Shown here: positions 60,451 through 64,000 of the stretch, piece by piece | Layout: every line of letters starts with the position of its first letter | How positions within the stretch are numbered: position 1 is the stretch's first letter | Assembly (NCBI RefSeq): GCF_037026685.1 | Contig: NZ_JBANET010000003.1 | Span: forward strand, 1-64,000 | Length of the DNA stretch: 64,000 nt | Direction of reading: 5' to 3' | Source: Orrella sp037026685 | GTDB taxonomy: Bacteria; Pseudomonadota; Gammaproteobacteria; Burkholderiales; Burkholderiaceae_B | Notes under the pieces: model-generated | Databases searched by the model: none | What the model saw: only the letters and a program-made list of their open reading frames with translations | Told to the model about the DNA's origin: nothing | Made by a program: the position numbers and the translations under genes

Positions 60451-61327
60451 GCAGCGCCGGCGCATGGCCGCCCAGGAACAGCATGAGCATGCCGCCGGCC
60501 GCCAGGTAGGGGCCGAAGGGCAGCGCCTGCCCGCGCGACGCACGGCCCGTGGCCACCAGGGCCACGCCCACCACGATGCCGGCCAGCGAGGCGCCCAGCA
60601 AAAGCCAGGGCAGGGCCGCCGCGCCCAGCCAGGCGCCCAGCGCGGCCAGCAGCTTGAAGTCGCCATGGCCCATGCCCTCGCGCCCCGTGGCCAGGCGAAA
60701 GCCGTGGAACACCAGCCACAGGAACAGGTAGCCGCCGGCCGCGCCCAGCACGGCATCGTGCAGGCCCGTCAGCCCGTGGCCGCTGGCGTTGAGCAGCAGG
60801 CCGGCCCACAGCAGCGGCAGCGTCAGGCAGTCGGGCAGCAGGCCCGTGTGCAGGTCGATGGCCGCCAGCAGCAGCAGGACGGCCAGGAAGGCCATCAGGA
60901 TCCATCCCAGCCAGCCTGCCCCGAAAACGTAGGCGCACAGGCCGAACAGCACGCCGCAGGCGGTTTCGGTCAGCGGGTAGCGCCACGAGATGGCCGCGCG
61001 GCAATAGGCGCAGCGCCGGCCCAGCATCAGCCAGCCGAGCACGGGCGCCTGCTGGCGCAGCGGCAGCCTGACCTGGCAATCGGGACAGGCGCTGGGGTCG
61101 CGCAGGCGGATCTGGGCGTCCGAGAGCGCCGCGTTGGGCAGGGCCAGCGGCTGGCCGGCGGACTGGCCCAGCCATTCGCGGCACTGCTCGGCCCAGGCGC
61201 GCTCCATCAGCAGCGGGATGCGATAGGCGAGCTTGGTCAGCCAGCCGCCGGCCAGCAGGCCCGCCAGCACGGCCAGCGCGGCGGCCGCCAGCGAACCGGG
61301 CTGGCCCAGGCCTTGCAGGGCCGTCAT
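60443..61327 (-). CDS. pilD: Prepilin leader peptidase / N-methyltransferase
   Basis: A 294-residue polytopic membrane aspartic protease that cleaves and methylates type IV prepilins and type II pseudopilins. The cytoplasmic zinc knuckle is intact (Cys81, Cys84 and Cys106, Cys109), and the two catalytic aspartates are Asp158 in AIDLHTGLLPD and Asp223 in GMGHGDFK. About eight helices are predicted. ATG 61327 (MTALQGLGQPGS) was chosen because the first helix follows it. Normally pilB and pilC precede pilD; here the upstream gene is an unrelated lipoprotein on the other strand, so its substrates must be encoded elsewhere. Confidence 0.93.
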   Translation of the reverse strand: MTALQGLGQPGSLAAAALAVLAGLLAGGWLTKLAYRIPLLMERAWAEQCREWLGQSAGQPLALPNAALSDAQIRLRDPSACPDCQVRLPLRQQAPVLGWLMLGRRCAYCRAAISWRYPLTETACGVLFGLCAYVFGAGWLGWILMAFLAVLLLLAAIDLHTGLLPDCLTLPLLWAGLLLNASGHGLTGLHDAVLGAAGGYLFLWLVFHGFRLATGREGMGHGDFKLLAALGAWLGAAALPWLLLGASLAGIVVGVALVATGRASRGQALPFGPYLAAGGMLMLFLGGHAPALHG

Positions 61328-61500
61328 GCCGGGGCCCGGCCCGCGGGGAGGCGGACACGGGCGGTATGGGCGGCGTGCACGGGCATGCAAGGTCTCCTGC
61401 AAGACGGTCTGCCGGGATGATAGCAGTGCATCCGCAGGGGCAAATGCGTAGAATGGGCGCGCATATCGCTGAAAAACGTCGAAAAAAACGGACTGTTTCC

Positions 61501-62250
61501 ATGCCGAGCCCGACCGCCGCACCCCGTGTTTCCCGTTTCCGCCTGCTGCCGCGCGGCGCGGCGGCCATCGTGCTGGCGGCGCTGAGCACGGCCTGCGCGC
61601 AGCAAAGCCGCGCGCCGGGCTACTACAACCCGCCCCCCGAAAGCAGCATCACCGATGCGCAGTCGCAATACCAGGACAGCCGCGGCCGTTCGCTGGTGCG
61701 CGCGCCCTCGCAGCTGCAACTGGAGCTGGACCGCAACCCGCCGCCGGCCGCCCTGGCCGCGGCCCCGGCCGAACCCTCGGGCCCGCCTTCGGGCGGCGCG
61801 CCCGCCGATGCGCGAGCCGAGCCGGCCGGCGAGCCGGCGCCCATCAACCCCATGGCCGCCCGCGTCATCCCGGCCCCGCGCACCTTCATGGGAACGGTGC
61901 CGTGCTTTACGCCCGAGCTGGCCTGCACCGCCCAGCGCGTGACGCTGACGCTCTCGCCCAATGGCCGTTGGCGCGCCCGCGCCACGCCGCTGGACGGCGC
62001 CGGGCAGGCCGCCCGCCAGCCGGTGGCCGAGCAAGGCTGCTGGCGCGGCATCCCCGAACGCCCGGCCCGGGTGATCCTGCAAGAGGCCGACGGCACCGTG
62101 CGCGCCGAATTCGTGATGCCCGCCAGCAACCAGCTGCGCGTGCGCTCGGTAGGCGGACAAGCCCCCACCCTGGACTACAACCTCGGCCGCCAGCCCGACC
62201 TGGACGGCATCGACGAACTGGGTGCGGCGCCCGCCCCGGCCTGCGACTGA
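61501..62250 (+). CDS. Putative lipoprotein with NlpE-like C-terminal domain
   Basis: A 249-residue secreted protein with a lipoprotein signal: basic n-region, hydrophobic AAIVLAALSTAC and lipidated Cys32. A low-complexity Pro/Ala/Ser segment spans about 60-125. The C-terminal domain (about 126-249) has TFMGTVPCFTPELACTAQRVTLTLSPNGRW, reminiscent of the NlpE/copper-resistance beta-barrel repeat, where paired cysteines occur. Function unknown; envelope stress sensing is one possibility. ATG 61501 is followed directly by the signal peptide. It diverges from pilD and converges on a small LuxR gene, separated by a stem-loop. Confidence 0.7.
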   Translation: MPSPTAAPRVSRFRLLPRGAAAIVLAALSTACAQQSRAPGYYNPPPESSITDAQSQYQDSRGRSLVRAPSQLQLELDRNPPPAALAAAPAEPSGPPSGGAPADARAEPAGEPAPINPMAARVIPAPRTFMGTVPCFTPELACTAQRVTLTLSPNGRWRARATPLDGAGQAARQPVAEQGCWRGIPERPARVILQEADGTVRAEFVMPASNQLRVRSVGGQAPTLDYNLGRQPDLDGIDELGAAPAPACD

Positions 62251-62261
62251 GCGGACCACGG

Positions 62262-62278
62262 ACGGCCGCTACGGCCGT
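62262..62278. terminator. Stem-loop between convergent lipoprotein and luxR-type genes
   Basis: ACGGCCG (62262-62268) pairs perfectly with CGGCCGT (62272-62278) around CTA. It overlaps the last codons of the LuxR-type gene on the minus strand. There is no U-run, so it may only be a weak bidirectional terminator. Confidence 0.35.
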
Positions 62279-62577
62279 GCGGCTTGGCCTGCGGCCGGCG
62301 CGCCGTCGGGACCGGGCTGCGGATCGGCCTGGGGCTCGGCCAGCCGCAAGGGCGCGTGGCCGCCGCCATAGAGCCAGCGCGCCAGTTCGGCGGCGTTGCG
62401 CACGCCGGTCTTGCGAAAGATGCGGGCCCGATGCGTCTCGACGGTGCGCATCGAAATGCCCAGGTCCAGGGCGATGACCTTGTTGGCACGGCCGGCGGCC
62501 ACGTAGGGCAGCACTTCCCGCTCGCGCGGGGTCAGGGGGCGTGCCGGGGCGTCAGAGGGAAAATAGCGGAAAGTCAT
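62269..62577 (-). CDS. Solo LuxR-type (GerE) DNA-binding regulator
   Basis: A 102-residue protein consisting of a LuxR C-terminal helix-turn-helix (about residues 15-70) with ARPLTPREREVLPYVAAGRANKVIAL, the recognition helix ISMRTVETHRARIFRKTGVRN and a short disordered tail. It has no receiver, PAS or autoinducer domain, so its activity may be set by expression level or by a partner. The sequence type is that of FixJ/NarL response regulators. Start ATG 62577. It lies 146 bases downstream of panC on the same strand; the leader between them is A/T-richer and may hold its own promoter. Target genes unknown. Confidence 0.88.
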   Translation of the reverse strand: MTFRYFPSDAPARPLTPREREVLPYVAAGRANKVIALDLGISMRTVETHRARIFRKTGVRNAAELARWLYGGGHAPLRLAEPQADPQPGPDGAPAAGQAARP

Positions 62578-62723
62578 GCACAGCTCCGTCAGGACGACGG
62601 CGGCAGTGTGACAGTAAGCAAATGTCTCGGGAAGCTGTCAGTTTTTACAGAACGTCAGCCTGATATCAGCTGCACATCAGCTTTTCGTCGGCCGAAACGG
62701 CCGCGGCAAGGCCGCGCCGCCCG

Positions 62724-63566
62724 CTACAGTTCGAGATTGTCGATCAGCCGGGTCGTGCCCAGCTTGGCCGCGGCCAGCACCACCAGCGGTTCGCCGCCGC
62801 GCACCTGGTCCGGATCGGCGGTGCGCAGGTCGCGCTGGCGCCGCACCGATACGTAGTCCACCTGCCAGCCGCGCCCGGCCAGGCGCTCGATGGCCTCGCG
62901 CTCCAGGCGCGCGGTGTCGTGCTGCCCGCCGCGCAGGCTGTCCTGCACCTGGCGCAAGGTGGCGTACAGCTGCGGCGCCTCGGCACGCTCCTCGGGCGAG
63001 AGATAGACGTTGCGCGAGGAAAGCGCCAGGCCGTCCTCGTCGCGCACGGTCTCGTGCGCCAGGATCTCGACCGGCAGCTGGAACTGGCGGCACATGGCGC
63101 GCACGATCATCAGCTGCTGGTAGTCCTTCTTGCCGAACACCGCCACGCGCGGCTGCACACAGGAGAACAGCTTGAGCACCACCGTGCACACGCCCACGAA
63201 GAACCCGGGGCGGAACTCGCCTTCCAGGATGTCGGCCAGGTCGGCCGGGGGCTGCACGCGGTAGTTCTGCGGCTCGGGATACATCTCCTTGTCGTCCGGG
63301 GCAAAAACGACATAGACGGCGCGCTGGGCCTCCAGCTTCTGGCAGTCGGCCTCCAGCGAACGCGGATAGCGCTCGAAATCCTCGCCCGGCCCGAACTGCA
63401 GGCGGTTCACGAAGATGCTGGCCACCACCGGGTCGCCGTGCTGGCGCGCCATGTTCATCAGGGCCAGGTGGCCGGCATGCAGCTTGCCCATGGTGGGCAC
63501 CATCGCCACGCGGTTCTGGCCGCGCAGCTGGTCACGCAGGTCGTCGATGGTATGGATGAGTTTCAA
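62724..63566 (-). CDS. panC: Pantothenate synthetase
   Basis: Joins pantoate and beta-alanine with ATP. The 280-residue protein has MVPTMGKLHAGHLALM (the HxGH nucleotidyl motif), FVNRLQFGPGEDFERYPR, VFGKKDYQQLMIVRAM and the LSSRN motif of the KMSKS-like loop. I chose a TTG start at 63566, because GAGGAG stands 6 bases before it and the product then begins MKLIHTIDDLRDQL as in the family. A GTG 24 bases earlier would place the ribosome site inside the gene. It uses beta-alanine, whose catabolism is encoded at 34.6-37.5 kb. It sits 56 bases after scpA. Confidence 0.94.
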   Translation of the reverse strand: MKLIHTIDDLRDQLRGQNRVAMVPTMGKLHAGHLALMNMARQHGDPVVASIFVNRLQFGPGEDFERYPRSLEADCQKLEAQRAVYVVFAPDDKEMYPEPQNYRVQPPADLADILEGEFRPGFFVGVCTVVLKLFSCVQPRVAVFGKKDYQQLMIVRAMCRQFQLPVEILAHETVRDEDGLALSSRNVYLSPEERAEAPQLYATLRQVQDSLRGGQHDTARLEREAIERLAGRGWQVDYVSVRRQRDLRTADPDQVRGGEPLVVLAAAKLGTTRLIDNLEL

Positions 63567-63622
63567 TGGTGTCTCCTCAGGGAACCGCACGGGGCTCCTC
63601 GGCTTGCTGGTGTCGGCACCGC

Positions 63623-64000
63623 TCAGTGGGCCAGCGCCGTATACGCCAGGCGCACGTAGATGGGGGCGTAGGGCTCGGCCTGCGTGATCTCGAGCAGCGA
63701 CTCGCGGGCCAGTTCGAGCATGGCCAGAAAGTGCACCACCACCACCGCCGCGGGCTCGCCCTCGTCGATGCGCTCGAGGAACAGGTCGCTGAACTCCATG
63801 AAGCGCACCGAGCCCAGCCGGCGCAGGATGTGCGTCATGTGGTCGCGCACCGAGAGCTGCTCGCGCGTGATGTGGTGGTGCGCGTTGAGCCGGGCGCGCT
63901 TCATGATGTCGGCCCAGGCCGCGCGCAGGTCGTCGACGTTCACGTCCGGCAGGATGCGCTCGGCCGTCAGGTCGGCGTGGGCCTGCGCGCGCAGGAAGTC
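63623..64000 (-). CDS. scpA: Segregation and condensation protein A, 3' part
   Basis: The C-terminal 125 codons of a kleisin that bridges the SMC heads with ScpB in chromosome segregation. The frame is open to the right edge, so the 5' end lies outside the window. Recognisable segments are ARLNAHHHITREQLSVRDHMTHILRRLG and VVVHFLAMLELARESLLEITQAEPYAPIYVRL, the second covering the winged helix that contacts the SMC cap. The final residues are AYTALAH. It is transcribed toward panC and probably co-transcribed with it. Confidence 0.88.
   Translation of the reverse strand, partial: DFLRAQAHADLTAERILPDVNVDDLRAAWADIMKRARLNAHHHITREQLSVRDHMTHILRRLGSVRFMEFSDLFLERIDEGEPAAVVVVHFLAMLELARESLLEITQAEPYAPIYVRLAYTALAH

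Overview
The window looks like chromosomal DNA of a Bordetella species or a very close Alcaligenaceae relative. GC is very high, genes are densely packed with many 4-base start/stop overlaps (ATGA, GTGA), a Bug-family (TctC) binding protein is present, and the linkages (aroQ by the left edge, mpl, yqgE-ruvX-pyrR-pyrB-pyrC', rubredoxin/thiD/thiE/hemL, pilD-coaE-zapD, panC/scpA) are typical of Betaproteobacteria. I see no insertion sequence in 64 kb. That would be unusual for B. pertussis, which carries very many IS481 copies, so B. bronchiseptica or another less IS-rich species is more likely (inference). There are no tRNA, rRNA or CRISPR arrays, and no intergenic gap longer than 300 bases.

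Layout. 1-10.7 kb: housekeeping genes, namely aroQ, a TlpA-like thioredoxin, mpl with an esterase and an RNB-domain RNase, then TonB-like protein-aroE-mtgA, lptG-apaH and a CitE-like lyase. 10.8-15.7 kb: a minus-strand run of rubredoxin, yqgE, ruvX, pyrR, pyrB, a non-catalytic dihydroorotase (pyrC') and plsC. 16-19 kb: a divergent thiD-like gene, thiE and hemL. 19.2-22.9 kb: a complete siaA-siaB-siaC-siaD module (phosphatase, kinase, phosphoprotein, diguanylate cyclase) controlling cyclic-di-GMP.

23-46.6 kb is a catabolic and transport stretch. It holds: (i) a CoA-transferase / citryl-CoA-lyase-like / Bug binding protein / Fe-alcohol-dehydrogenase operon with a divergent LysR regulator; (ii) a complete branched-chain amino-acid type ABC transporter (livKHMGF order); (iii) a MocR regulator divergent from an omega-aminotransferase / methylmalonate-semialdehyde dehydrogenase / FAD amine oxidase operon, probably for beta-alanine or polyamine-derived amines; (iv) a TRAP transporter wrapped around a hydantoinase/oxoprolinase A-B pair and ending in an XRE-cupin regulator.

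46.6-64 kb returns to core functions: argJ, a DUF815 ATPase and a Nudix-ThiE fusion; an MdtABC-type RND efflux operon with its outer-membrane channel; zapD, coaE and an isolated prepilin peptidase; a lipoprotein, a solo LuxR-type regulator, panC, and the 3' end of scpA running off the right edge.

The points most worth a second look are the siaABCD module, three enzyme homologues that appear to lack catalytic motifs (pyrC', the thiD-like protein and the citryl-CoA-lyase-like protein), the Nudix-ThiE fusion, the hydantoinase/TRAP cassette, and several clean inverted or direct repeats beside regulator genes.
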